Positions 1-6,350 of a stretch of DNA of 17,482 nucleotides are shown here, in pieces. Location: assembly GCA_025964935.1 (NCBI GenBank), contig JAOPXW010000140.1:1-17482 (forward strand), written 5' to 3'. The notes under the pieces are model-generated. The model made no database searches. It was given only the letters and a program-made list of their open reading frames with translations, and was not told the origin of the DNA. The translations under genes were made by a program, and so were the position numbers. Source of the stretch: Friedmanniella sp. (GTDB taxonomy: Bacteria > Actinomycetota > Actinomycetes > Propionibacteriales > Propionibacteriaceae). Every line of letters begins with the position of its first letter. Position 1 is the stretch's first letter.

Positions 1-570
1 CACACCGTGATCGGGCACGCCGTCGGCAACGCGATGAACATGGGCCTGACCCTGGCCGTGGCCGCCTCGATCAGCCGCCACCAGGGGACCCCGTTCGTCT
101 TCCCCGGCAGCGCGACCCAGTGGAACGGGCTGACCGACATGACCGACGCGACCGTCCTGGCCGAGCAGATGATCTGGGCCTCGACCACCCCGGCCGGCGC
201 GGACGAGGCGTTCAACATCGTCAACGGCGACATCTTCCGGTGGCGGTGGATGTGGCCCCGGATCGCGGCCTTCTTCGGGGTCGAGCCGGAGGGCTTCACC
301 GACCGGCCGCGGCCACTCGAGAAGCAGATGCGCGACGCCGCGCCGGTCTGGGCCCAGCTGGTGGCCGCGTACGACCTGGCCGAGCCCGACCTGGGTCGGC
401 TCGCGTCGTGGTGGCACACCGACGCCGATCTCGGCCGTGACATCGAGGTGGTGACCGACATGAGCAAGAGCCGACTCGCCGGCTTCACCACGCACCACCG
501 GACCGTCGACTCGTTCCTGGCCCTGTTCGAGCGATACCAGGCGGAGCGGCTGATCCCGACCTTCCGCTGA
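1..570 (+). CDS. SDR family NAD(P)-dependent oxidoreductase, PRISE-like (5' truncated)
   Basis: The frame is open from base 1 to a TGA at 568-570, so this is the last ~189 codons of a gene that begins outside the window. The visible part reads like the C-terminal half of the progesterone 5-beta-reductase/iridoid synthase-like (PRISE) branch of atypical short-chain dehydrogenases. Signs are the RPxTV(I)G-type entry (HTVIGHAVGNAMN), the strand FVFPGSATQWNGLTDMTD, FNIVNGDIFRWRWMWPRI, and the C-terminal block DMSKSRLAGFTTHHRTVDSF. The Rossmann NAD(P) motif and catalytic Tyr/Lys region lie upstream and cannot be checked. Family members reduce enones or related carbonyls with NAD(P)H in the cytoplasm; the substrate here is unknown. 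It converges on the minus-strand peptidase gene, leaving 54 nt between stops. Family assignment is good; function is inferred. Confidence 0.85.
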   Translation, partial: HTVIGHAVGNAMNMGLTLAVAASISRHQGTPFVFPGSATQWNGLTDMTDATVLAEQMIWASTTPAGADEAFNIVNGDIFRWRWMWPRIAAFFGVEPEGFTDRPRPLEKQMRDAAPVWAQLVAAYDLAEPDLGRLASWWHTDADLGRDIEVVTDMSKSRLAGFTTHHRTVDSFLALFERYQAERLIPTFR

Positions 571-586
571 GCCTCCCGGCCCGGAT

Positions 587-644
587 CAGTCGGCTCAGTT
601 CAGGGCGTCGGCGGCTCAGTCGACTCAGTTGAGGGCGTTGGCGG
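587..644. repeat. Imperfect 30-bp tandem duplication over the 3' end of the peptidase gene
   Basis: Two copies of a 28-bp unit (587-614 and 617-644) are joined by CT, giving a 30-bp period. They match at 25 of 28 positions. Read on the minus strand, the inner copy encodes the last peptidase residues (ANALN) and the stop. The outer copy would encode ADALN and a stop in the same phase. The gene end, including its stop codon, therefore seems to have been duplicated, leaving a non-translated relic in the convergent intergenic space. Confidence 0.8.
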
Positions 645-1500
645 CGAAGGTGTCGCACGTCTTGGGGTCGCCGGCGGTGAACCCCTGCTGGAGCCACTTC
701 TGCCGCATGGCCGAGGAGCCGTGGGTCCAGGTCTCGGGTGAGACCTGGCCCTGCGACTTCTGCTGGATCCGGTCGTCGCCGACGGCCTGGGCGGCGTCGG
801 TGGCGCGGTTCAGGTCGTCGGTGGTGACCTCGCTGATCGGGCTGTTGGGGTCGTTGGTGGCGTGCTTGAACCAGACCCCGGCGTAACAGTCGGCCTGCAG
901 CTCGAGGCGTACCTGCGGGGACTTGGGGCCGGTGCCCGAGCTGCCGCCCTGCACCCGCTGCATGGTGCCGGTCAGGTTCTGGATGTGGTGGCCGAACTCG
1001 TGGGCGAGCACGTACGCCTCGGCCGCGTCCCCGCCCTGGGCGCCGAGATCGCCGGTGAGCTGGTCGAAGAAGCCGAGATCCAGGTAGACCTGAGTGTCGC
1101 CGGGGCAGTAGAAAGGCCCGACCGCCGAGGTCGCGTTGCCGCAGGCGGTGTTGATGCTGCCGGTGAAGGTCTGGACCTTGATCGTCTGGTAGTTGTCGAC
1201 CGCACCGCCCCAGTACTCCTGGATCGAGTTGGTGTAGGCCACGAAACGGCAGTCCCGGTTGCTGTTGATGTCGGAGCCGCGGGTGCACTGCGCGAACGGC
1301 GAGGACCCGCCGCCGGTGGTGGCCCCCGGCTCGGCCGGCTGGGAGCCGAGGATGTCGTTGGGGTTGATCCCGAACAGCAGGGCGAGCACCAGCACGACGA
1401 CTCCTGCCCCGCCGCCGATGGCGATCTTGCCGCCGCCGCCTCGGCCGCCGCCCCCGCCCACCTGCGAGGGGTCGAGGTTGGCCTGGTCGTTGAACTTCAC
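625..1500 (-). CDS. Neutral zinc metallopeptidase, membrane-anchored (YpfJ/PF04228-like)
   Basis: This is a 291-aa protein of the putative neutral zinc metallopeptidase family. Residues 1-28 are a short cytoplasmic tail with a Gly/Arg-rich run, residues ~29-44 form one membrane span, and the rest is predicted outside the membrane. The zinc site HEFGHH is at residues 167-172, and a likely third metal ligand (Glu) is at ~200 in RLELQADCYAG. Cysteines at 72, 84, 120, 132 and 205 could form disulfides, as expected outside the cell. The GTG start at 1500 is preceded 5 nt upstream by GGAGG, and a TATGCT -10 candidate lies at 1553-1548. Substrates of this family are poorly known. The 3' end shows a duplicated stop region (587-644). 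Family call is firm; physiological role is not known. Confidence 0.93.
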   Translation of the reverse strand: MKFNDQANLDPSQVGGGGGRGGGGKIAIGGGAGVVVLVLALLFGINPNDILGSQPAEPGATTGGGSSPFAQCTRGSDINSNRDCRFVAYTNSIQEYWGGAVDNYQTIKVQTFTGSINTACGNATSAVGPFYCPGDTQVYLDLGFFDQLTGDLGAQGGDAAEAYVLAHEFGHHIQNLTGTMQRVQGGSSGTGPKSPQVRLELQADCYAGVWFKHATNDPNSPISEVTTDDLNRATDAAQAVGDDRIQQKSQGQVSPETWTHGSSAMRQKWLQQGFTAGDPKTCDTFAANALN

Positions 1501-1547
1501 GGTGCCTCCGTCGCTCCGGTGCGCACGGACGTGGTCACCGGGCGGTC

Positions 1548-1553
1548 AGCATA
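1548..1553 (-). promoter_or_regulatory. -10 box candidate for the zinc metallopeptidase
   Basis: TATGCT on the minus strand matches the TANNNT form, about 48 nt before the GTG start in the short gap between two minus-strand genes. No convincing -35 is visible. Confidence 0.35.
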
Positions 1554-1579
1554 ACGGCCGGGCGGGGCGGCGCGCGGGC

Positions 1580-1747
1580 CTACAGTCCGAGGCGGAGGAA
1601 CCAGGGGTCGACGACCTGCGGGGCCCACGCCGTCAGGACCACCAGGGCGAGCAGGGCCGCCACCAGAGCGATCAGGAGCCGGAGCGAGAAGACGAAGGCG
1701 CGGTGCACCGGCTCCGGTGACACTCTGCGCTGGACCTGCTGAGACAT
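1580..1747 (-). CDS. Small single-span membrane protein (55 aa), unrecognised
   Basis: This open frame begins MSQQVQRRVSPEPVHRAF, follows with one hydrophobic segment at about residues 19-41, and ends PQVVDPWFLRLGL. The N-terminus is polar and basic, consistent with a cytoplasmic tail and one transmembrane helix. I chose the ATG at 1747 because a G-rich stretch (GGGGGTGGG) lies just upstream and longer versions of the frame run antisense into the monooxygenase gene. It lies 79 nt upstream of the peptidase on the same strand, and the two may be co-transcribed. No family recognised. Small membrane proteins of this type are common in actinobacteria, so the main doubt is function rather than existence. 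Confidence 0.6.
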   Translation of the reverse strand: MSQQVQRRVSPEPVHRAFVFSLRLLIALVAALLALVVLTAWAPQVVDPWFLRLGL

Positions 1748-1863
1748 ACCCACCCCCGTGGCGACGTTGACGAGCCTCAGGAGGGTGTGGCTCCGCACCG
1801 AGATACACCGCAAGGCCGTGGGTGGGAATAGCTGGCCTCCGCGACCGGTTCTCTCCAACAGAT

Positions 1864-1879
1864 AGTTGAATGGTAAACT
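1864..1879. promoter_or_regulatory. Inverted repeat (MarR-like operator candidate) before the monooxygenase operon
   Basis: AGTTGA and TAAACT form an imperfect inverted repeat (5 of 6 pairs) with a 4-nt spacer, 26 nt before the ATG at 1905. The right arm also resembles a -10 box (TAAACT). It sits in a markedly AT-richer patch within a 157-nt divergent intergenic region. Redox- and phenol-responsive MarR regulators often bind AGTTGNNNNNCAACT-like sites in front of such oxidoreductases. No regulator gene is present in the window, so this is inference. Confidence 0.4.
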
Positions 1880-1904
1880 TTCGGGGACACGTGAGGAGCA
1901 GGAC

Positions 1905-3026
1905 ATGCAGTTCGGGATCTTCAGCGTCGGTGACGTCACCACCGACCCCACCACCGGGCGTACGCCGAGCGAGGCGGAGCGCATCCGGGCCATGGTCACC
2001 ATCGCCAAGAAGGCCGAGGAGGTGGGCCTGGACGTGTTCGCGACCGGCGAGCACCACAACCCGCCCTTCGTGCCGTCCTCGCCCACCACCATGCTGGGCT
2101 ACATCGCGGCCCAGACCGAGAAGATCATCCTCTCGACCTCCACCACGCTGATCACGACCAACGACCCGGTCAAGATCGCCGAGGACTTCGCCATGCTGCA
2201 GCACCTGGCCCAGGGCCGGGTCGACCTGATGATGGGTCGTGGCAACACGGGCCCCGTGTATCCGTGGTTCGGTCAGGACATCCGGCACGGGGTGGCGCTG
2301 GCCATCGAGAACTACCACCTGCTGCACCGGCTGTGGCGTGAGGACGTCGTCGACTGGGAGGGTCAGTTCCGCACCCCCCTGCAGGGCTTCACCTCCACCC
2401 CCCGACCGCTGGACGGCGTGCCCCCCTTCGTCTGGCACGGCTCGATCCGGACGCCCGAGATCGCCGAGCAGGCGGCCTACTACGGTGACGGCTTCTTCGC
2501 CAACCACATCTTCTGGCCGACGCAGCACTTCCAGCGCCTGGTCAACCTCTACCGGACCCGCTTCGAGCACTACGGGCACGGCACGGCCGACCAGGCCGTG
2601 GTCGGCCTCGGCGGGCAGGTCTTCCTCGCCCACAGCTCCCAGGACGCCGTGCGCCAGTTCCGGCCGTACTTCGACAACGCCCCGGTCTACGGCCACGGGC
2701 CATCGCTGGAGGAGTTCATGAGGGAGACGCCCCTGACCGTGGGCAGCCCGCAGGAGGTGATCGAGCGCACCCTCACCTTCCGCGAGAGCTTCGGTGACTA
2801 CCAGCGCCAGCTGTTCCTCGCCGATCACGCCGGTCTGCCCCTGAAGACGGTGCTCGAACAGCTCGACCTGCTCGGTGAGCACGTCATCCCGGTGCTCCGG
2901 CGCGAGTTCGACGCGCTCCGTCCGGCCCACGTGCCGGACGGCCCGACCCACGAGGCGCTCGTCGCGTCGGCGATCGGCACCGCCGGCGCCGGGCTGCTGG
3001 ACGCCGCCGGATCGGCCACCCGGTGA
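1905..3026 (+). CDS. LLM-class flavin-dependent oxidoreductase (CE1758-like)
   Basis: This is a 373-aa luciferase-like monooxygenase fold protein. It opens MQFGIFSVGDVTTDPTTGRT and carries GEHHNPPF at residues 48-55, the strand ILSTSTTLITTNDPVKIAEDF (~75-95), and LAQGRVDLMMGRG (~101-113), all typical of bacterial-luciferase-type TIM barrels that bind reduced FMN. Such enzymes insert oxygen into organic substrates using FMNH2 supplied by a partner. The partner is the next gene, which overlaps this stop by 4 nt (GTGA), the arrangement of the CE1758/CE1759 pair family. The ATG at 1905 follows GAGGAG at 1893-1898; an upstream in-frame ATG would bypass this ribosome site and cross the operator-like repeat. 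Expression is probably controlled at 1864-1879. The substrate cannot be told from sequence. Confidence 0.93.
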   Translation: MQFGIFSVGDVTTDPTTGRTPSEAERIRAMVTIAKKAEEVGLDVFATGEHHNPPFVPSSPTTMLGYIAAQTEKIILSTSTTLITTNDPVKIAEDFAMLQHLAQGRVDLMMGRGNTGPVYPWFGQDIRHGVALAIENYHLLHRLWREDVVDWEGQFRTPLQGFTSTPRPLDGVPPFVWHGSIRTPEIAEQAAYYGDGFFANHIFWPTQHFQRLVNLYRTRFEHYGHGTADQAVVGLGGQVFLAHSSQDAVRQFRPYFDNAPVYGHGPSLEEFMRETPLTVGSPQEVIERTLTFRESFGDYQRQLFLADHAGLPLKTVLEQLDLLGEHVIPVLRREFDALRPAHVPDGPTHEALVASAIGTAGAGLLDAAGSATR

Positions 3027-3718
3027 CGGCCCCGTCGACCGGTCGGTCGGTGACCCGGCTGGTCGTGGTCACGGCCGGTCTGAGCCAGCCGTCCTCGACC
3101 CGGCTGCTGGCTGACCGGCTGAGCAGTGCCGTCGAGTCGGTGCTGGCCGAGCGCGGTCAGCCGGTGGCGGTGGAGGTCGTGGAGCTGCGTGAGTACGCCC
3201 GCGACCTCACCAACCACCTCCTGACCGGCTTCCCCACGGGCGCGCTCGGCTCGGTGATCGAGCACGTCGCCACCGCCGACGCCCTGGTGGTCGTCACACC
3301 CATCTTCAGTGCGTCCTACTCGGGTCTGTTCAAGACCTTCTTCGACGTCTTGCCGATGGACTCCCTGGTCGGCAAGCCGACCATCATCGCGGCGACCGCC
3401 GGGACGGCGCGGCACTCGCTGGCCCTGGAGCACGCCCTGCGTCCGTTGTTCGCCTACCTGCGGGCGGTCGTGGTCCCGACCGCGGTCTTCGCCGCCGCTG
3501 AGGACTGGGCCTCCGAGGGGGCGCTGACCGAGCGGGTGCGGCGTGCCGCCACCGAGCTCGCCGACCTGCTGCACCGGGCCCCGGTCGGCACCACTGCTGA
3601 CACCCCGGGTCGCGCGGGCGACACCGCCGAGGTCGTTGCGGGCGTCGAGTCCGTGGAGCACGTGGCCGACTTCGCCGACCTGCTCGCCGGGCGGGTCACC
3701 CCAGGCCGCCGGTCCTGA
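3023..3718 (+). CDS. NAD(P)H-dependent FMN reductase (CE1759-like), partner of the monooxygenase
   Basis: This is a 231-aa flavodoxin-fold reductase. Residues 12-30 (RLVVVTAGLSQPSSTRLLA) form the first beta strand and the phosphate-binding loop for FMN. A central segment reads TPIFSASYSGLFKTFFDVL (~93-111), the usual PxFxxSYSGxxKxFxD motif of NADPH-dependent FMN reductases, followed by GKPTIIAATAG. It should reduce FMN with NAD(P)H and hand FMNH2 to the monooxygenase. The GTG start is within GTGA, overlapping the preceding TGA, so it is translationally coupled. The C-terminal ~35 residues beyond the core fold (GTTADTPGRAGDTAEV...) are polar and may be specific to the two-component pair. Family and pairing are secure; substrate and nicotinamide preference are inferred. 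Confidence 0.93.
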   Translation: MTAPSTGRSVTRLVVVTAGLSQPSSTRLLADRLSSAVESVLAERGQPVAVEVVELREYARDLTNHLLTGFPTGALGSVIEHVATADALVVVTPIFSASYSGLFKTFFDVLPMDSLVGKPTIIAATAGTARHSLALEHALRPLFAYLRAVVVPTAVFAAAEDWASEGALTERVRRAATELADLLHRAPVGTTADTPGRAGDTAEVVAGVESVEHVADFADLLAGRVTPGRRS

Positions 3719-3756
3719 GCGACGCGTCCCCGAGACCGGTCTGAGAGGCTGAGACC

Positions 3757-4035
3757 ATGAGTGTCCAGGTCCACAACCACAGCCTGCTCAGCCGTTACGA
3801 GGCCCGGGTGGGTGACGGGCTCGCCGGCATCGCGGAGTACCGGCGGGACGACGAGGTGATCACCTTCACCCACACCGAGGTCGCCGACGAGTTCGAGGGA
3901 CAGGGCGTGGGCAGCGCTCTGGCCCGGTTCGCCCTGGACGACGCACGGGCGCAGGGCTGGCGGGTCCGGCCGCTGTGCCCGTTCATCGCCGGCTGGATCC
4001 GCCGGCACGAGGACTACGCCGGCCTGGTCGTCTGA
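3757..4035 (+). CDS. Small GNAT-like N-acetyltransferase (YjdJ/PF14542-like)
   Basis: This is a 92-aa minimal acetyltransferase. The acetyl-CoA pyrophosphate loop EGQGVGSALA is at residues 48-57, preceded by FTHTEVADEF. The second family hallmark, LCPFIAGWIRRHEDYAGLV, is at residues 73-91 with Cys74. This matches the short GCN5-like family that keeps only the acetyl-CoA core and lacks the usual N-terminal substrate-binding part. Its substrate is generally unknown. An AGAGG at 3744-3748, 8 nt before the ATG, supports the start. It lies 38 nt downstream of the FMN reductase on the same strand and may be read through with it, but a functional link is not evident. Confidence 0.9.
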   Translation: MSVQVHNHSLLSRYEARVGDGLAGIAEYRRDDEVITFTHTEVADEFEGQGVGSALARFALDDARAQGWRVRPLCPFIAGWIRRHEDYAGLVV

Positions 4036-4075
4036 ACCCCGATCCGACGGTCGCGACGAGCGGCTGCGGCCTGCG

Positions 4076-4099
4076 GTCGCCGACCCAGCTGCCGGCGAC
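4076..4099. terminator. Hairpin between convergent genes
   Basis: GTCGCCG and CGGCGAC form a perfect 7-bp stem with a 10-nt loop in the 97-nt gap between the acetyltransferase and the converging glycosyltransferase. There is no T tract. It could end transcription from either side, as U-less hairpins do in high-GC actinobacteria, but chance hairpins are also frequent at this GC. Confidence 0.35.
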
Positions 4100-4132
4100 G
4101 CGGCGAGCCTGGAGGCCGAGGCCGAGGCGGTC

Positions 4133-5467
4133 TCAGCCGGCCCGGGCGGGCGCCGGACGGCCCGGGACCTCCCGCCGGGCCAGCTCCGCCGCCACCTCTG
4201 CGACGATGGCGGCCACCGGGTCGCCCTGCTCGCGGATCTGGGTCTGCAGCCGGGCGGCCGCAGCGGCGTACGTGGGATCGGTCAGGACCGCGCGCACCGC
4301 GCGTCGGACCCGCCGGGGTGAGGGGACACCGGTGCGCAGGTCGACCCCCGCCCCGACCCAGGCGACCCGGGCCGCCACCTCCGGCTTGTCCTCGGTCGCC
4401 CCGGCCACCACGAGCGGGACCCCGGCGGCCAGCGCGCGCTGCACCCCGCCGAAGCCGCCGTTGGTGACCACCACATCGACGTGCGGCAGCAGCTGGTCGT
4501 AGGGCAGGAACTCCGCCACCCGGAGGTTGGCCGGGACCGCGGGCAGCCGGTCCAGCAGGTCGGTGACCGGCCGACCCCCGGTGGTCGCCACCACCAGGAC
4601 GTCGTCTTTGGCCAGCCCGCGGGCGGCCGGCCCCAGCACTCGGCCCAGGTCGATGTTGTCCATCGTCCCCTGGGTGACGTGCACCACCGGTCGGGAACCG
4701 TCGAGGTCGGACCACCACGCCGGCAGGGCCTGGGCCGAGACCGGCAGCGTGAGCGGCCCGACGAACCGCACGCCGGACGGCAGCTCCCGGCGGGGATACT
4801 CCAGGGCGGCGACCGACAGCTGGAACGTCGTCTCGAAGATCGCGGCCAGGTCGAGGTAGCCGACCGGAGCGGGCGGACCACCACAGGTGGCCAGCGCCGC
4901 GTCCAGCGCCTCCTGCACCGGCCGCAAGAATCCCCGTGGGAGCACGGCGTTCAGCACCCGGTTGCGGAACCGGCTGTGACGGCTCCGGCCCGGCGGCAGA
5001 CCCGACCCGAACGGGGCGCAGTCCACGCTGGTCAGCGAGAGCGGCGTGGCCGAGACCGCGAACACCGGCAGCCGGTCCGACCGTGGTCGCAGCGCCGTGG
5101 GGAGCACCCCGAGGAAGGCGGCGTCGGCCACCACCGCGTCGTACGCCTCCGCCGCCAGCGCCGCCGCGACGGCCCGGTGCTGGGCGACGAGAGGGTCGAC
5201 GAACAGGCCGATGACGTCGTGGCGGCCGGCGGCCAGACCCGTAAGGGTGCCGTGGCCGGGCAGAAAGCTCGTGAGGTCGGCATCGTCGTAGTCCACCTCG
5301 GAGGGCAGCGGGAGGAACCGCAGCCCGGCGCCCGTCACCAGTTCGGCGTACTTCCGCCCGGTCAGCAGGCTGACCTGGTGCCCGGCGGCCCGCAGGCCCT
5401 GACCGACGGTGACGAGCGGGGCGACGTGGCCGTACAGCGGGGTGCTGGCCAGGAGGAGGTGCGACAT
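4133..5467 (-). CDS. Family 1 glycosyltransferase (UGT/macrolide glycosyltransferase-like)
   Basis: This is a 444-aa GT-B fold protein. The N-terminal domain begins SHLLLASTPLYGHVAPLVTVGQGLRAAGH, with the GHVxP motif at residues 13-17. The C-terminal nucleotide-sugar domain has HVTQGTMDN (~263-271) and the signature TNGGFGGVQRALAAGVPLVV (335-354), followed by ATEDKPEVAARVAWVGAG. It should transfer a sugar from an NDP-sugar to a small acceptor, possibly a lipid, macrolide or terpenoid. The usual signature is HxGxxG...DQ; here Asn336 replaces His and Lys361 follows Asp, which may change donor use. It is the last gene of the minus-strand operon, 16 nt after the family-2 glycosyltransferase. Its upstream region lacks a purine-rich ribosome site and instead reads GACCTCCTCACC. 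Family is firm; substrate unknown. Confidence 0.9.
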   Translation of the reverse strand: MSHLLLASTPLYGHVAPLVTVGQGLRAAGHQVSLLTGRKYAELVTGAGLRFLPLPSEVDYDDADLTSFLPGHGTLTGLAAGRHDVIGLFVDPLVAQHRAVAAALAAEAYDAVVADAAFLGVLPTALRPRSDRLPVFAVSATPLSLTSVDCAPFGSGLPPGRSRHSRFRNRVLNAVLPRGFLRPVQEALDAALATCGGPPAPVGYLDLAAIFETTFQLSVAALEYPRRELPSGVRFVGPLTLPVSAQALPAWWSDLDGSRPVVHVTQGTMDNIDLGRVLGPAARGLAKDDVLVVATTGGRPVTDLLDRLPAVPANLRVAEFLPYDQLLPHVDVVVTNGGFGGVQRALAAGVPLVVAGATEDKPEVAARVAWVGAGVDLRTGVPSPRRVRRAVRAVLTDPTYAAAAARLQTQIREQGDPVAAIVAEVAAELARREVPGRPAPARAG

Positions 5468-5483
5468 GGTGAGGAGGTCGAAA

Positions 5484-6350
5484 CTACCAGCGCCGCCGCA
5501 GGGCCAGGCCGCCCAGGAGCAGCACCGCCGCCCCCAGTCCGAGCCGCCACCGGCGTCGGCGGCGCCGGACCCGGGGCCGGTCGGCGTCCCGGATGGCCGG
5601 GGCCACCCGGGGCATCGAGCGTGGCGCCCGCCGGTTGAGCAGGTCCGCCAGCAGGTAGTGGTAGCCGTAGGAGACGAGCACGGTGTGGGCCAGACCCTGG
5701 TCCATCCGCCGCGACGAGGTGGTCACCGGGTTGCCGCGGTCCCACACCACCCGCCCGAGCGGAAGCAGCCGTCGCAGCAGGTGGCCCTCGTCGCCCCCCT
5801 GGGTCAGGCCGACGTCGTAACCGGGGAAGCCGACCCGGCGGAAGGCCAGGTTGGTGGCCGTCACGTAGAACGGTCGGCCCAGCACGCGGTCCAGGCCCGC
5901 CACGGTGGCGAACCACAGCGGCGGGAAGACCGCGGCCCACCAGGGCGGGTGGGCGTAGCGGCAGGGACCGGCCACCGCGACCGCGTCGGGGCGGCGTCGG
6001 AGCTGCTCATCGACCCGGGTCAGCCACCCGACGGGGTGCACGGTGTCGGCGTCGGTGGACACGACGAACTCCCCCCGGGCCACCGCCGTGCCGGCCTGGC
6101 GGGCCGCGCAGACCCCGGGCCGGGTCTGGCTGACGACCCGTACGCCGTACGCGCGGGCCACGGCCGCGGTCTCGTCGGTGCTGCCGTTGTCGACCACCAG
6201 CACCTCGTACGCTCCGACGAAGTCCTGCGCCGCCAGGGACTCCAGGGTCGCCGGAAGCGCGGCCGCCTCGTTGAAGGCGGGCACGACCACCGAGAAGCGG
6301 GGCGCCGACGCGGACTCCAGCGTCGGCGCGGGTCCCCGGGTCGAGCTCAC
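5484..6350 (-). CDS. Family 2 glycosyltransferase with C-terminal membrane helix
   Basis: This is a 288-aa GT-A fold enzyme. FSVVVPAFNEAAALPATLES (19-38) is the classic start, VLVVDNGSTDET (50-61) binds the nucleotide, and the metal-binding DxD is STDADT at 98-103. Later motifs are ATNLAFRR (165-172) and GGDEGHLLRRL (185-195), where the Asp/Glu pair is a candidate catalytic base. Residues ~240-269 are very Arg-rich and lead into one hydrophobic helix (~269-284) followed by RRRW, so the enzyme is probably tethered to the inner face of the membrane. The GTG start at 6350 lies inside GTGA and overlaps the exporter stop by 4 nt. The longer frame running back to 7715 is an artefact of reading antisense-free GC-rich sequence over the exporter gene. 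Likely acceptor is a lipid or membrane-associated molecule. Confidence 0.92.
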   Translation of the reverse strand: MSSTRGPAPTLESASAPRFSVVVPAFNEAAALPATLESLAAQDFVGAYEVLVVDNGSTDETAAVARAYGVRVVSQTRPGVCAARQAGTAVARGEFVVSTDADTVHPVGWLTRVDEQLRRRPDAVAVAGPCRYAHPPWWAAVFPPLWFATVAGLDRVLGRPFYVTATNLAFRRVGFPGYDVGLTQGGDEGHLLRRLLPLGRVVWDRGNPVTTSSRRMDQGLAHTVLVSYGYHYLLADLLNRRAPRSMPRVAPAIRDADRPRVRRRRRRWRLGLGAAVLLLGGLALRRRW

